Shown: positions 22,888-35,681 of the stretch, piece by piece
Numbering within the stretch: position 1 is the first letter of the stretch
Layout: the number at the start of each line of letters is the position of its first letter
Origin: Cristatella mucedo
Lineage: Eukaryota > Bryozoa > Phylactolaemata > Cristatellidae
DNA length: 37,017 bases
Assembly: GCA_009760855.2 (NCBI GenBank)
Contig: WPIO01000494.1
Location: 1 to 37,017 of the forward strand
Reading direction: 5' to 3'
Notes under the pieces: model-generated
Told to the model about the DNA's origin: nothing
The model's database searches: none
The model's input: only the letters and a program-made list of their open reading frames with translations
Program-made: the position numbers and the translations under genes

Positions 22888-25005
22888 GTGCGAAATGCTT
22901 TAAACAAGGTGCAGCACTCTGCTGCCAGCAAGCCCACGCTCCGACATGCAGATTTGAAGTTTCTACATATTCCGCGATCTGCTGCGAACTCGTGCGAAAC
23001 GTGTTATTTACGTGCGAAATGCTTTAAACAAGGTGCAGCACTCTGCTGCCAGCCAGGGCACGCTCCGACATGCAGACTTGAACTTTCTAGATATTCCGCG
23101 ATCTGCTGCGAACTCGTGCGAAACGTGTTATTTCCGTGCGAAATGCTTCAAACATGGTGCAGCACTCTGCTGCCAGCCAGCACACGCTCCGACATGCAGA
23201 TTTGAACTTTCTAGATATTTCGCGATCTGCTGCGAACTCGTGCGAAACGTGTTATTTACGTGCGAAATGCTTGAAACAAGGTGCAGCACTTTGCTGCCAG
23301 CCAGCGCACGCTCCGACATGTAGATTTGAAGTTTCTACATATTCCGCGATCTGCTGCGAACTTTGTGCGAAACGTGTTATTTACGTGCGAAATGCTTTAA
23401 ACAAGGTGCAGCACTCTGCTGGCAGCCAGCGCACGCTCCGACATGCAGATTTGAAGTTTCTACATATTCCGCGATCTGCTGCGAACTGGTGCGAAACGTG
23501 TTATTTACGTGCGAAATGCTTTAAACATGGTGCAGCACTCTGCTGCCAGCCAGCACACGCTCGGACATGCAGATTTGAAGTTTCTACATATTCCGCGATC
23601 TGCTGCGAACTCTCGTGCGAAACGTGTTATTTACGTGCGAAATGCTCGAAACAAGGTGCAGCACTTTGCTGCCAGTCAGCACACGCTCCGAAATGTAGAT
23701 TTCAAGTTTCTACATATTCTGCGATCTGCTGCGAACTGGTGCGAAACGTGTTATTTACGTGCGAAATGCTTTAAACAAGGTGCAGCACTCTGCTGCCAGC
23801 CAGCACACGCTCCGACATGCAGATTTGAACTTTCTAGATATTCCGCGATCTTCCGCGAACTCGTGCGAAACGTGTTATTTACGTGCGAAATGCTTTAAAC
23901 AAGGTGCAGCACTCTGCTGCCAGCCAGCACACGCTCGGACATGCAGATTTGAACTTTTTTTTCAGATATTCCGCGATCTGCTGGTAACTCGTGCGAAACG
24001 TGTTATTTACGTGCGAAATGCTTTAAACAAGGTGCAGCACTCTGCTGCCAGCAAGCCCACGCTACGACATGCAGACTTGAACTTTCTACATATTCCGCGA
24101 TCTGCTGCGAACTCGTGCGAAACGTGTTATTTACGTGCAAAATGCTTTAAACAAGGTGCAGCACTCTGCTGCCAGCAAGCACACGCTCCGACATGCAGAT
24201 TTGAAGTTTCTACATATTCCGCGCGATCTGCTGCGAACTCGTGCGAAACGTGTTATTTACGTGCGAAATGCTTTAAACAGGGTGCAGCACTCTGCTACCA
24301 GCCAGGGCACGCTCCGACACGCAGATGTGATGTTTCTACATATTCCGCGATCTGCTGCGAACTCGTGCGAAACGTGTTATTTACGTGCGAAATGCTTTAA
24401 ACATGGTGCAGCACTCTGCTGCCAGCCAGCACACGCTCGGACATGCAGATTTGAACTTTTTAGATATTCTGCGATCTGCTGCGAACTCGTGCGAAACGTG
24501 TTATTTACGTGCGAAATGCTTTAAACAAGGTGCAGCACTTTGCTGCCAGCCAGGGCACGCTCCGACACGCAGATTTGATGTTCCTACATATTCCGCGATC
24601 TGTTGCGAACTCGTGCGAAACGTGTTATTTACGTGCGAAATGCTTTAAACATGGTGCAGCACTCTGCTGGCAGCCAGCACACGCTCGGACATGCAGATTT
24701 GAACTTTCCAGATATTCCGCGATCCGTGGCGAACTCGTGCGAAACGTGTTATTTACGTGCGAAATGCTTTAAACAAGGTGCAGTACTCTGCTGCCAGCCC
24801 GAACACGCTCGGACATGCAGATTTGAAGTTTCTACATATTCCGCGATCTGCTGCGAACTCGTGCGAAATGTGTTATTAGACGTGCGAAATGCTTTAAACA
24901 TGGTGCAGCACTTTGCTGCCAGTCAGCACACGCTCCGAAATGCAGATTTGAAGTTTCTACATATTCCGCGATCTGCTGCGAACTCGTGCGAAACGTGTTA
25001 TTTAC
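22888..25005 (+). repeat. 31-monomer super-repeat, right copy
   Basis: It reproduces the monomer order of 19044-21150: C-like, G/C-like, F, TTTGC monomer, CTGGCAG monomer, plain, M', then B, C, D-like, E, F, G, H, P and a hybrid M. It has gained bases at 23361 (+1), 23611 (+2), 23955 (+4), 24221 (+2) and 24880 (+1), and W is replaced by a plain monomer with GATCTTCCGCG (23759). It is therefore an older or less constrained copy. Confidence 0.78.
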
Positions 25006-28000
25006 GTGCAAAATGCTTTAAACTTGGTGCAGCACTCTGCTGCCAGCCAGCACACGCTCGGACATGCAGATTTGAAGTTTCTACATATTCCGCGATCTGC
25101 TGCGAACTCGTGCGAAACGTGTTATTTACGTGCGAAATGCTTTAAACAAGGTGCAGCACTCTGCTGCCAGCCAGGGCACGCTCCGACATGCAGATTTGAT
25201 GTTTCTACATATTCCGCGATCTGCTGCGAACTCGTGCGAAACGTGTTATTTGCGTGCGAAATGCTTTAAACAAGGTGCAGCACTCTGCTGCCAGCCAGCA
25301 CACGCTCGGACATGCAGATTGAAAGTTCCTACATATTCCGCGATCTGCTGCGAACTCGTGCGAAACGTGTTATTCGCGTGCGAAATGCTCAAAACAAGGT
25401 GCAGCACTCTGCTGCCAGTCAGCTCACGCTCCGACATGCAGATTTGAAGTTTCTAGATATTCCGCGATCTGCTGCGAACTCGTGCGAAACGTGTTATTTA
25501 CGTGCGAAATGCTTTAAACAAGGTGCAGCACTCTGCTGCCAGCCAGGGCACGCTCCGACATGCAGATTTGATGTTCCTACATATTCCGCGATCTGCTGCG
25601 AACTCGTGCGAAACGTGTTATTTACGTGCGAAATGCTTTAAACATGGTGCAGCACTCTGCTGCTAGCCAGCACACGCTCGGACATGCAGATTTGAACTTT
25701 TTAGATATTCTGCGATCTGCTGCGAAGTCGTGCGAAACGTGTTATTTACGTGCGAAATGCTTAAAACAAGGTGCAGCACTTTGCTGCCAGCCAGGGCACG
25801 CTCCGACATGCAGATTTGATGTTTCTACATATTCCGCGATCTGCTGCGAACTCGTGCGAAACGTGTTATTTACGTGCGAAATGCTTTAAACAAGGTGCAG
25901 CACTCTGCTGCCAGCCAGGGCACGCTCCGACATGCAGATTTGATGTTCCTACATATTCCGCGATCTGCTGCGAACTCGTGCAAAACGTGTTATTTACGTG
26001 CGAAATGCTTTAAACAAGGTGCAGCACTCTGCTGCCAGCCAGCACACGCTCCGACATGCAGATTTGACCTTTCTAGATATTCCGCGATCTGCTGCGAACT
26101 CGTGCGAAACGTGTTATTTACGTGCGAAATGCTTTAAACAAGGTGCAGTACTCTGCTGCCAGCCCGAACAAGCTCGGACATGCAGATTTGATGTTTCTAC
26201 ATATTCCGCGATCTGCTGCGAACTCGTGCGAAACGTGTTATTTACGTGCGAAATGCTTTAAACAAGGTGCAGCACTCTGCTGCCAGCCAGCACACGCTCC
26301 GACATGCAGATTTGAACTTTCTAGATATTCCGCGATCTGCTGCGAACTCGTGCGAAACGTGTTATTTACGTGCGAAATGCTTCAAACAAGGTGCAGCACT
26401 CTGCTGCCAGCCAGGGCACGCTCCGACATGCAGATTTGAAGTTTCTACATATTCCGCGATCTGCTGCGAACTCGTGCGAAACGTGTTATTTACGTGCGAA
26501 ATGCTTTAAACAAGGTGCAGCACTCTGCTGCCAGCCAGGGCACGCTCCGACATGCAGATTTGATGTTTCTACATATTCCGCGATCTGCTGCGAACTCGTG
26601 CGAAACGTGTTATTTACGTGCGAAATGCTTTAAACATGGTGCAGCACTCTGCTGCCAGCCAGCACACGCTCGGACATGCAGATTTGAAGTTTCTACATAT
26701 TCCGCGATCTGCTGCGAACTCGTGCGAAATGTGTTATTTACGTGCGAAATGCTTTAAACAAGGTGCAGCACTTTGCTGCCAGTCAGCACACGCTCCGAAA
26801 TGTAGATTTGAAGTTTCTACATATTCCGCGATCTGCTGCGAAATCGTGCGAAACGTGTTATTTACGTGCGAAATGCTTTAAACAAGGTGCAGCACTCTGC
26901 TGCCAGCCAGCACACGCTCCGACATGCAGATTTGATGTTTCTACATATTCCGCGATCTGCTGCGAACTCGTGCGAAATGTGTTATTTACGTGCGAAATGC
27001 TTTAAACATGGTGCAGCACTCTGCTGCCAGCCAGCACACACACTCCGACATGCAGATTTGAAGTTTCTACATATTCCGCGATCTGCTGCGAACTCGTGCG
27101 AAACGTGTTATTTACGTGCGAAATGCTTTAAACAAGGTGCAGCACTCTGCTGCCAGCCAGCGCACGCTCCGAAATGTAGATTTGAAGTTTCTACATATTC
27201 CGCGATCTGCTGCGAACTGGTGCGAAACGTGTTGTTTACGTGCGAAATGCTTTAAACAAGATACAGCACTCTGCTGCCAGCCAGCGCACGCTCCGACATG
27301 CAGATTTGAAGTTTCTACATATTCCGCGATCTGCTGCGAACTCGTGCGAAACGTGTTATTTACGTGCGAAATGCTTTAAACAAGGTGCAGCACTCTGCTG
27401 CCAGCAAGCCCACGCTACGACATGCAGACTTAAACTTTCTACATATTCCGCGATCTGCTGCGAACTCGTGCGAAACGTGTTATTTACGTGCGAAATGCTT
27501 TAAACAAGGTGCAGCACTCTGCTGCCAGCCAGCGCACGCTCCGACATGCAGATTTGAACTTTCTAGATATTCCGCGATCTGCTGCGAACTCGTGCGAAAC
27601 GTGTTATTTACGTGCGAAATGCTTTAAACATGGTGCAGCACTCTGCTGGCAGCCAGCACACGCTCTCGACATGCAGATTTGAACTTTCTACATATTCCGC
27701 GATCTGCTGCGAACTCGTGCGAAACGTGTTATTTACGTGCGAAATGCTTTAAACAAGGTGCAGCACTCTGCTGCCAGCCCGCACACGCTCCGACATGCAG
27801 ATTTGAAGTTTCTACATATTCCGCGATCTGCTGCGAACTCGTGCGAAACGTGTTATTTACGTGCGAAATGCTTTAAACCAGGTGCAGCACTCTGCTGCAA
27901 GCCAGCACACGCTCCGACATGCAGATTTGAAGTTTTCTACATATTCCGCGATCTGCTGCGAACTCGTGCGCGAAACGTGTTATTTACGTGCGAAATGCTT

Positions 28001-29605
28001 TAAACATGGTGCAGCACTCTGCTGCCAGCCAGCACACGCTCCGACATGCAGATTTGAACTTTTCTACATATTCCGCGATCTGCTGCGAACTCGTGCGAAA
28101 CGTGTTATTTACGTGCGAAATGCTTTAAACAAGGTGCAGCACTCTGCTGCCAGCCAGGGCACGCTCCGACATGCAGATTTGAACTTTCTACATATTCCGC
28201 GATCTGCTGCGAACTCGTGCGAAACGTGTTATTTACGTGCGAAATGCTTCAAACATGGTGCAGCACTCTGCTGCCAGCCAGCGCACGCTCCGACATGCAG
28301 ATTTGAAACTTTCTAGATATTCCGCGATCTGCTGCGAACTCGTGCGAAACGTGTTATTTACGTGCGAAATGCTTTAAACAAGGTGCAGCACTCTGCTGCC
28401 AGCCAGGGCACGCTCCGACACGCAGATTTGATGTTTCTACATATTCGCGATCTGATCTGCTGCGAACTCGTGCGAAACGTGTTATTTACGTGCGAAATGC
28501 TTTAAACATGGTGCAGCACTCTGCTGGCAGCCAGCACACGCTCGGACATGCAGATTTGAAGTTTCTACATATTCCGCGATCTGCTGCGAACTCGTGCGAA
28601 ACGTGTTATTTACGTGCGAAATGCTTTAAACAAGGTGCAGCACTCTGCTGCCAGCCAGCACACGCTCGGACATGCAGATTTGATGTTCCTACATATTCCG
28701 CGATCTGCTGCGAACTCGTGCGAAACGTGTTATTTACGTGCGAAATGCTTTAAACAAGGTGCAGCACTCTGCTGCCAGCCAGCACACGCTCCGACATGCA
28801 GATTTGAACTTTCTAGATATTCCGCGATCTGCTGCGAACTCGTGCGAAACGTGTTATTTACGTGCGAAATGCTCAAATCATGGTGCAGCACTCTGCTGCC
28901 AGTCAGCGCACGCTCCGACATGCAGATTTGAAGTTTCTACATATTCCGCGATCTGCTGCGAACTCGTGCGAAACGTGTTATTTACGTGCGAAATGCTTTA
29001 AACAAGGTGCAGCACTCTGCTGCCAGCCAGGGCACGCTCCGACATGCAGATTTGAAGTTTCTACATATTCCGCGATCTGCTGCGAACTCGTGCGAAACGT
29101 GTTGTTTACGTGCGAAATGCTTTAAACATGGTGCAGCACTCTGCTGCCAGCCAGCACACGCTCGGACATGCAGATTTGAAGTTTCTACATATTCCGCGAT
29201 CTGCTGCGAACTCGTGCGAAACGTGTTATTTACGTGCGAAATGCTTTAAACATGGTGCAGCACTTTGCTGCCAGTCAGCACACGCTCCGACATGCAGATT
29301 TGAAGTTTCTACATATTCCGCGATCTGCTGCGAACTCGTGCGAAACGTGTTATTTACGTGCGAAATGCTTTAAACAAGGTGCAGCACTCAGCTGCCAGCC
29401 AGCACACGCTCGGACATGCAGATTTGATGTTCCTACATATTCCGCGATCTGCTGCGAACTCGTGCAAAACGTGTTGTTTACGAGCGAAATGCTTTAAACA
29501 TGGTGCAGCACTCTGCTGCCAGCCAGCACACGCTCGGACATGCAGATTTGAAGTTTCTACATATTCCGCGATCTGCTGCGAACTCGTGCGAAATGTGTTA
29601 TTAGA
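24882..29605 (+). repeat. Homogenised monomer tract without intact M
   Basis: About 38 monomers that differ mainly in whether offsets 43-60 read GCACACGCTCGG, GCACACGCTCCG or GGGCACGCTCCG, and whether offsets 66-80 read TTGAAGTTTC, TTGAACTTTC or TTGATGTTTC. Class order is irregular and no intact marker M is present, only fragments of it. Most bases match the consensus, which suggests the most recent spread of sequence in the window. Confidence 0.8.
27027..28490 (+). repeat. Cluster of short indels in the array
   Basis: Within 1.5 kb the monomers have gained bases at CAGCACACACACTCC (27023), CGCTCTCGAC (27661), GAAGTTTTCTAC (27929), GTGCGCGAAAC (27967), GAACTTTTCTAC (28057), GATTTGAAACTTTC (28302) and CGATCTGATCTGCTG (28447). 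Together these add about 12-13 bp, matching the excess over 38 x 124 between the M-type junctions at 24875 and 29600. Confidence 0.75.
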
Positions 29606-31217
29606 GTGCGAAATGCTCGATACAAGGTGCAGCACTTTGCTGCCAGTCAGCACACGCTCCGAAATGTAGATTTCAAGTTTCTACATATTCCGCGATCTGC
29701 TGCGAACTCGTGCGAAACGTGTTATTTACGTGCGAAATGCTTTAAACAAGGTGCAGCACTCTGCTGCCAGCCAGCACACGCTCGGACATGCAGATTTGAA
29801 CTTTCTAGATATTCCGCGATCTGCTGCGAACTCGTGCGAAACGTGTTATTTACGTGCGAAATGCTTTAAACAAGGTGCAGCACTCTGCTGCCAGCAAGCC
29901 CACGCTACGACATGCAGACTTAAACTTTCTAGATATTCCGCGATCTGCTGCGAACTCGTGCGAAACGTGTTATTTACGTGCAAAATGCTTTAAACAAGGT
30001 GCAGCACTCTGCTGCCAGCAAGCCCACGCTCCGACATGCAGATTTGAAGTTTCTAGATATTCCGCGATCTGCTGCGAACTCGTGCGAAACGTGTTATTTA
30101 CGTGCGAAATGCTTTAAACATGGTGCAGCACTCTGCTGCCAGCCAGCACACGCTCGGACATGCAGATTTGACCTTTCCAGATATTCCGCGATCCGTGGCG
30201 AACTCGTGCGAAACGTGTTATTTACGTGCGAAATGCTTTAAACAAGGTGCAGTACTCTGCTGCCAGCCCGAACAAGCTCGGACATGCAGATTTGATGTTT
30301 CTACATATTCCGCGATCTGCTGCGAACTCGTGCGAAACGTGTTATTTACGTGCGAAATGCTTTAAACAAGGTGCAGCACTCTGCTGCCAGCCAGCACACG
30401 CTCCGACATGCAGATTTGATGTTTCTACATATTCCGCGATCTGTTGCGAACTCGTGCGAAACGTGTTATTTACGTGCGAAATGCTTTACACATGGTGCAG
30501 CACTCTGCTGGCAGCCAGCACACGCTCGGACATGCAGATTTGACCTTTCCAGATATTCCGCGATCCGTGGCGAACTCGTGCGAAACGTGTTATTTACGTG
30601 CGAAATTCTTTAAACAAGGTGCAGTACTCTGCTGCCAGCCCGAACAAGCTCGGACATGCAGATTTGATGTTTCTACATATTCCGCGATCTGCTGCGAACT
30701 CGTGCGAAACGTGTTATTTACGTGCGAAATGCTTTAAACAAGGTGCAGCACTCTGCTGCCAGCCAGCACACGCTCCGACATGCAGATTTGAACTTTCTAG
30801 ATATTCTGCGATCTGCTGCGAACTCGTGCGAAATGTGTTATTCGACTGCGAAATGCTCAATACAAGGTGCAGCATTTTGCTGCAAGTCAGCTCATGCTCC
30901 GAAATGTAGATTTGAAGTTCCGACATATTCCGCGATCTGCTGCGAACTCGTGCGAAACGTGTTATTTACGTGCGAAATGCTTTAAACAAGGTGCAGCACT
31001 CTGCTGCCAGCCAGGGCACGCTCGGACATGCAGATTTGATGTTCCTACATATTCCGCGATCTGCTGCGAACTCGTGCAAAACGTGTTATTTACGTGCGAA
31101 ATGCTTTAAACATGGTGCAGCACTCTGCTGCCAGCCAGCATACGCTCGGACATGCAGATTTGAAGTTTCTACATATTCTGCGATCTGCTGCGAACTCGTG
31201 CGAAATGTGTTATTAGA
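29606..31217 (+). repeat. HOR unit, 13-mer (1,612 bp)
   Basis: M' (29606) leads into B-like (29730), C (29854), GTGCAAAATG (29978), H (30102), P (30226), plain (30350), a second H (30474), a second P (30598, GAAATTCTTTAAAC), plain (30722), Z (30846), G-like (30970) and plain (31094). The H-P pair separated by one monomer is a tandem duplication within the unit (372-bp spacing). Confidence 0.83.
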
Positions 31218-32457
31218 GTGCGAAATGCTCGATACAAGGTGCAGCACTTTGCTGCCAGTCAGCACACGCTCCGAAATGTAGATTTCAAGTTTCTACATAT
31301 TCTGCGATCTGCTGCAAACTGGTGCGAAACGTGTTATTTACGTGCGAAATGCTTTAAACAAGGTGCAGCACTCTGCTGCCAGCCAGCACACGCTCCGACA
31401 TGCAGATTTGGACTTTCTAGATATTCCGCGATCTGCTGCGAACTCGTGCAAAACGTGTTATTTACGTGCGAAATGCTTTAAACAAGGTGCAGCACTCTGC
31501 TGCCAGCCAGCACACGCTCCGACATGCAGATTTGAACTTTCTAGATATTCCGCGATCTGCTGCGAACTCGTGCGAAACGTGTTATTTACGTGCGAAATGC
31601 TTTAAACAAGGTGCAGCAGTCTGCTGCCAGCAAGCCCACGCTACGACATGCAGACTTAAACTTTCTAGATATTCCGCGATCTGCTGCGAACTCGTGCGAA
31701 ACGTGTTATTTACGTGCAAAATGCTTTAAACAAGGTGCAGCACTCTGCTGCCAGCAAGCCCACGCTCCGACATGCAGACTTGAACTTTCTAGATATTCCG
31801 CGATCTGCTGCGAACTCGTGCGAAACGTGTTATTTACGTGCGAAATGCTTTAAACAAGGTGCAGCACTCTGCTGCCAGCCAGGGCACGCTCCGACACGCA
31901 GATGTGATGTTTCGACGTATTCCGCGATCTGCTGCGAACTCGTGCGAAACGTGTTATTTCCGTGCGAAATGCTTTAAACATGGTGCAGCACTCTGCTGCC
32001 AGCCAGCACACGCTCGGACATGCAGATTTGAACTTTCTAGATATTCTGCGATCTGCTGCGAACTCGTGCGAAATGTGTTATTCGACTGCGAAATGCTCAA
32101 TACAAGGTGCAGCATTTTGCTGCAAGTCAGCTCACGCTCCGAAATGTAGATTTGAAGTTCCGACATATTCCGCGATCTGCTGCGAACTCGTGCGAAACGT
32201 GTTATTTACGTGCGAAATGCTTTAAACAAGGTGCAGCACTCTGCTGATAGCCAGGGCACGCTCCGACATGCAGATTTGATGTTCCTACATATTCCGCGAT
32301 CTGCTGCGAACTCGTGCAAAACGTGTTGTTTACGAGCGAAATGCTTTAAACATGGTGCAGCACTCTTCTGCCAGCCAGCACACGCTCGGACACGCAGATT
32401 TGAAGTTTCTACATATTCCGCGATCTGCTGCTAACTCGTGCGAAATGTGTTATTAGA
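31218..32457 (+). repeat. HOR unit, 10-mer (1,240 bp)
   Basis: M' (31218), plain (31342, 31466), C (31590), GTGCAAAATG C-type (31714), E (31838), F/Y-like (31962, ends TTATTCGACTGCG), Z (32086), G (32210) and plain (32334). The last four monomers repeat 30722-31217 at an offset of exactly 1,240 bp. Confidence 0.84.
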
Positions 32458-33945
32458 GTGCGAAATGCTCTATACAAGGTGCAGCACTTTGCTGCCAGTC
32501 AGCACACGCTCCGAAATGTAGATTTCAAGTTTCTACATATTCCGCGATCTGCTGCGAACTTGTGCGAAACGTGTTATTTACGTGCGAAATGCTTTAAACA
32601 TGGTGCAGCACTGTGGTGGCAGCCAGCACACGCTCGCACATGCAGATTTGAACTTTCTAGATATTCCACGATCTGCCGCGAACTCGTGCGAAACGTGTTA
32701 TTTACGTGCGAAATGCTTTAAACAAGGTGCAGCACTCTGCTGCCAGCCAGCACACGCTCGGACATGCAGATATAAACTTTTTAGATATTCCGCGATCTGC
32801 TGGTAACTCGTGTGAAACGTGTTATTTACGTGCGAAATGCTTTAAACAAGGTGCAGCACTCTGCTGCCAGCAAGCCCACGCTACGACATGCAGACTTAAA
32901 CTTTCTAGATATTCCGCGATCTGCTGCGAACTCGTGCGAAACGTGTTATTTACGTGCAAAATGCTTTAAACAAGGTGCAGCACTCTGCTGCCAGCAAGCC
33001 CACGCTCCGACATGCAGACTTGAGCTTTCTAGATATTCCGCGATCTGCTGCGAACTCGTGTGAAACGTGTTATTTACGTGCGAAATGCTTTAAACAGGGT
33101 GCAGCACTCTGCTACCAGCCAGGGCACGCTCCGACACGCAGATGTGATGTTTCTACGTATTCCGCGATCTGCTGCGAACTCGTGCGAAACGTGTTATTTC
33201 CGTGCGAAATGCTTCAAACATGGTGCAGCACTCTGCTGCTAGCCAGCACACGCTCGGACATGCAGATTTGAACTTTTTAGATATTCTGCGATCTGCTGCG
33301 AAGTCGTGCGAAACGTGTTATTTACGTGCGAAATGCTTAAAACAAGGTGCAGCACTTTGCTGCCAGCCAGGGCACGCTCCGACACGCAGATTTGATGTTT
33401 CTACATATTCCGCGATCTGTTGCGAACTCGTGCGAAACATGTTATTTACGTGCGAAATGCTTTAAACATGGTGCAGCACTCTGCTGGCAGCCAGCACACG
33501 CTCGGACATGCAGATTTGACCTTTCCAGATATTCCGCGATCCGTGGTGAACTCGTGCGAAACGTGTTATTTACGTGCGAAATTCTTTAAACAAGGTGCAG
33601 TACTCTGCTGCCAGCCCGAACAAGCTCGGACATGCAGATTTGATGTTTCTACATATTCCGCGATCTGCTGCGAACTCGTGCGAAACGTGTTATTTACGTG
33701 CGAAATGCTTTAAACAAGGTGCAGCACTCTGCTCCCAGTCAGCACACGCTCCGAAATGTAGATTTCAAGTTTTTACATATTCTGCGATCTGCTGCGAACT
33801 CTTGCGAAACGTGTTATTTACGTGCAAAATGCTTTAAACATGGTGCAGCACTCTGCTGCCAGCCAGCGCACGCTCCGAAATGTACATTTGAAGTTTCTAC
33901 ATATTCCGCGATCTGCTGCGAACTCGTGCGAAACGTGTTATTAGA
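32458..33945 (+). repeat. HOR unit, 12-mer (1,488 bp)
   Basis: M-type (32458, CTCTATAC), W (32582), B (32706), C (32830), GTGCAAAATG (32954), E (33078), F (33202, CTGCTAGCC), G (33326), H (33450), P (33574), a mosaic M-like monomer (33698) and a CCGAAATGTACATTTG monomer (33822). It is the M-W version of the reference HOR with two extra monomers before the next M'. Confidence 0.85.
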
Positions 33946-35681
33946 GTGCGAAATGCTCGATACAAGGTGCAGCACTTTGCTGCCAGTCAGCACACGCTCC
34001 GAAATGTAGATTTCAAGTTTCTACATATTCTGCGATCTGCTGCGAACTGGTGCGAAACGTGTTATTTACGTGCGAAATGCTTTAAACATGGTGCAGCACT
34101 GTGGTGGCAGCCAGCACACGCTCGCACATGCAGATTTGAACTTTCTAGATATTTCACGATCTGCCGCGAACTCGTGCGAAACGTGTTATTTACGTGCGAA
34201 ATGCTTTAAACAAGGTGCAGCACTCTGCTGCCAGCCAGGGCACGCTCCGACACGCAGATGTGATGTTTCTACATATTCCGCGATCTGCTAGGAACTCGTG
34301 CGAAACGTGTTATTTGCGTGCGAAATGCTTTAAAAATGGTGCAGCACGCTGCTGCCAGCCAGCACAGGCTCGGACATGCAGATTTCAACTTTCTAGATAT
34401 TCCGCGATCTGCTGCAAACTCGTGCGAAATGTGTTATTCGACAGCGAAATGCTCAATACAAGGTGCAGCATTTTGCTGCAAGTCAGCTCACGCTCCGACA
34501 TGCAGACTTGAACTTTCTAGATATTCCGCGATCTGCTGCGAACTCGTGTGAAACGTGTTATTTACGTGCGAAATGCTTTAAACAGGGTGCACCACTCTGC
34601 TACCAGCCAGGGCACGCTCCGACACGCAGATGTGATGATTCTACGTATTCCGCGATCTGCTGCGAACTCGTGCGAAACGTGTTATTTCCGTGCGAAATGC
34701 TTCAAACATGGTGCAGCACTCTGCTGCTAGCCAGCACACGCTCGGACATGCAGATTTGAACTTTTTAGATATTCTGCGATCTGCTGCGAAGTCGTGCGAA
34801 ACGTGTTATTTACGTGCGAAATGCTTAAAACAAGGTGCAGCACTTTGCTGCCAGCCAGGGCACGCTCCGACACGCAGATTTGATGTTCCTACATATTCCG
34901 CGATCTGTTGCGAACTCGTGCGAAACGTGTTATTTACGTGCGAAATGCTTTAAACAAGGTGCAGCACTCTGCTGGCAGCCAGGGCACGCTCCGACACGCA
35001 GATTTGATGTTTGTACATATTCCGCGATCTGCTGCGAACTCGTGCAAAACGTGTTGTTTACGAGCGAAATGCTTTAAACAGGGTGCACCACTCTGCTACC
35101 AGCCAGGGCACGCTCCGACACGCAGATGTGATGTTTCTACGTATTCCGCGATCTGCTGCGAACTCGTGCGAAACGTGTTATTTCCGTGCGAAATGCTTCA
35201 AACATGGTGCAGCACTCTGCTGCCAGCCAGCACACGCTCGGACATGCAGATTTGACCTTTCCAGATATTCCGCGATCCGTGGCGAACTCGTGCTAAACGT
35301 GTTATTTACGTGCGAAATTCTTTAAACAAGGTGCAGTACTCTGCTGCCAGCCCGAACAAGCTCGGACATGCAGATTTGATGTTTCTACATATTCCGCGAT
35401 CTGCTGCGAACTCGTGCGAAACGTGTTATTTACGTGCGAAATGCTTTAAACAAGGTGCAGCACTCTGCTGCCAGCCAGGGCACGCTCCGACATGCAGATT
35501 TGATGTTCCTACATATTCCGCGATCTGCTGCGAACTCGTGCAAAACGTGTTGTTTACGAGCGAAATGCTTTAAACATGGTGCAGCACTCTGCTGCCAGCC
35601 AGCACACGCTCGGACATGCAGATTTGAAGTTTCTACATATTCCGCGATCTGCTGCTAACTCGTGCGAAATGTGTTATTAGA
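33946..35681 (+). repeat. HOR unit, 14-mer with E'-Y-Z block
   Basis: M' (33946), W (34070), E' (34194), Y (34318), Z (34442), E (34566), F (34690), G (34814), G-like (34938), E (35062), F with an H-like 3' part (35186), P (35310), G (35434) and plain (35558). E-F occurs twice, so the unit contains an internal duplication. Length equals 14 x 124 exactly. Confidence 0.83.

Noticed and set aside
23136-24400. Longest open frames (about 180-213 residues, also 8618-9199 and 24603-25145)
   Set aside because: Each lies where a short insertion or fused junction changes the register and avoids the usual TAA. They are stitched copies of the same repeat translation, not genes.
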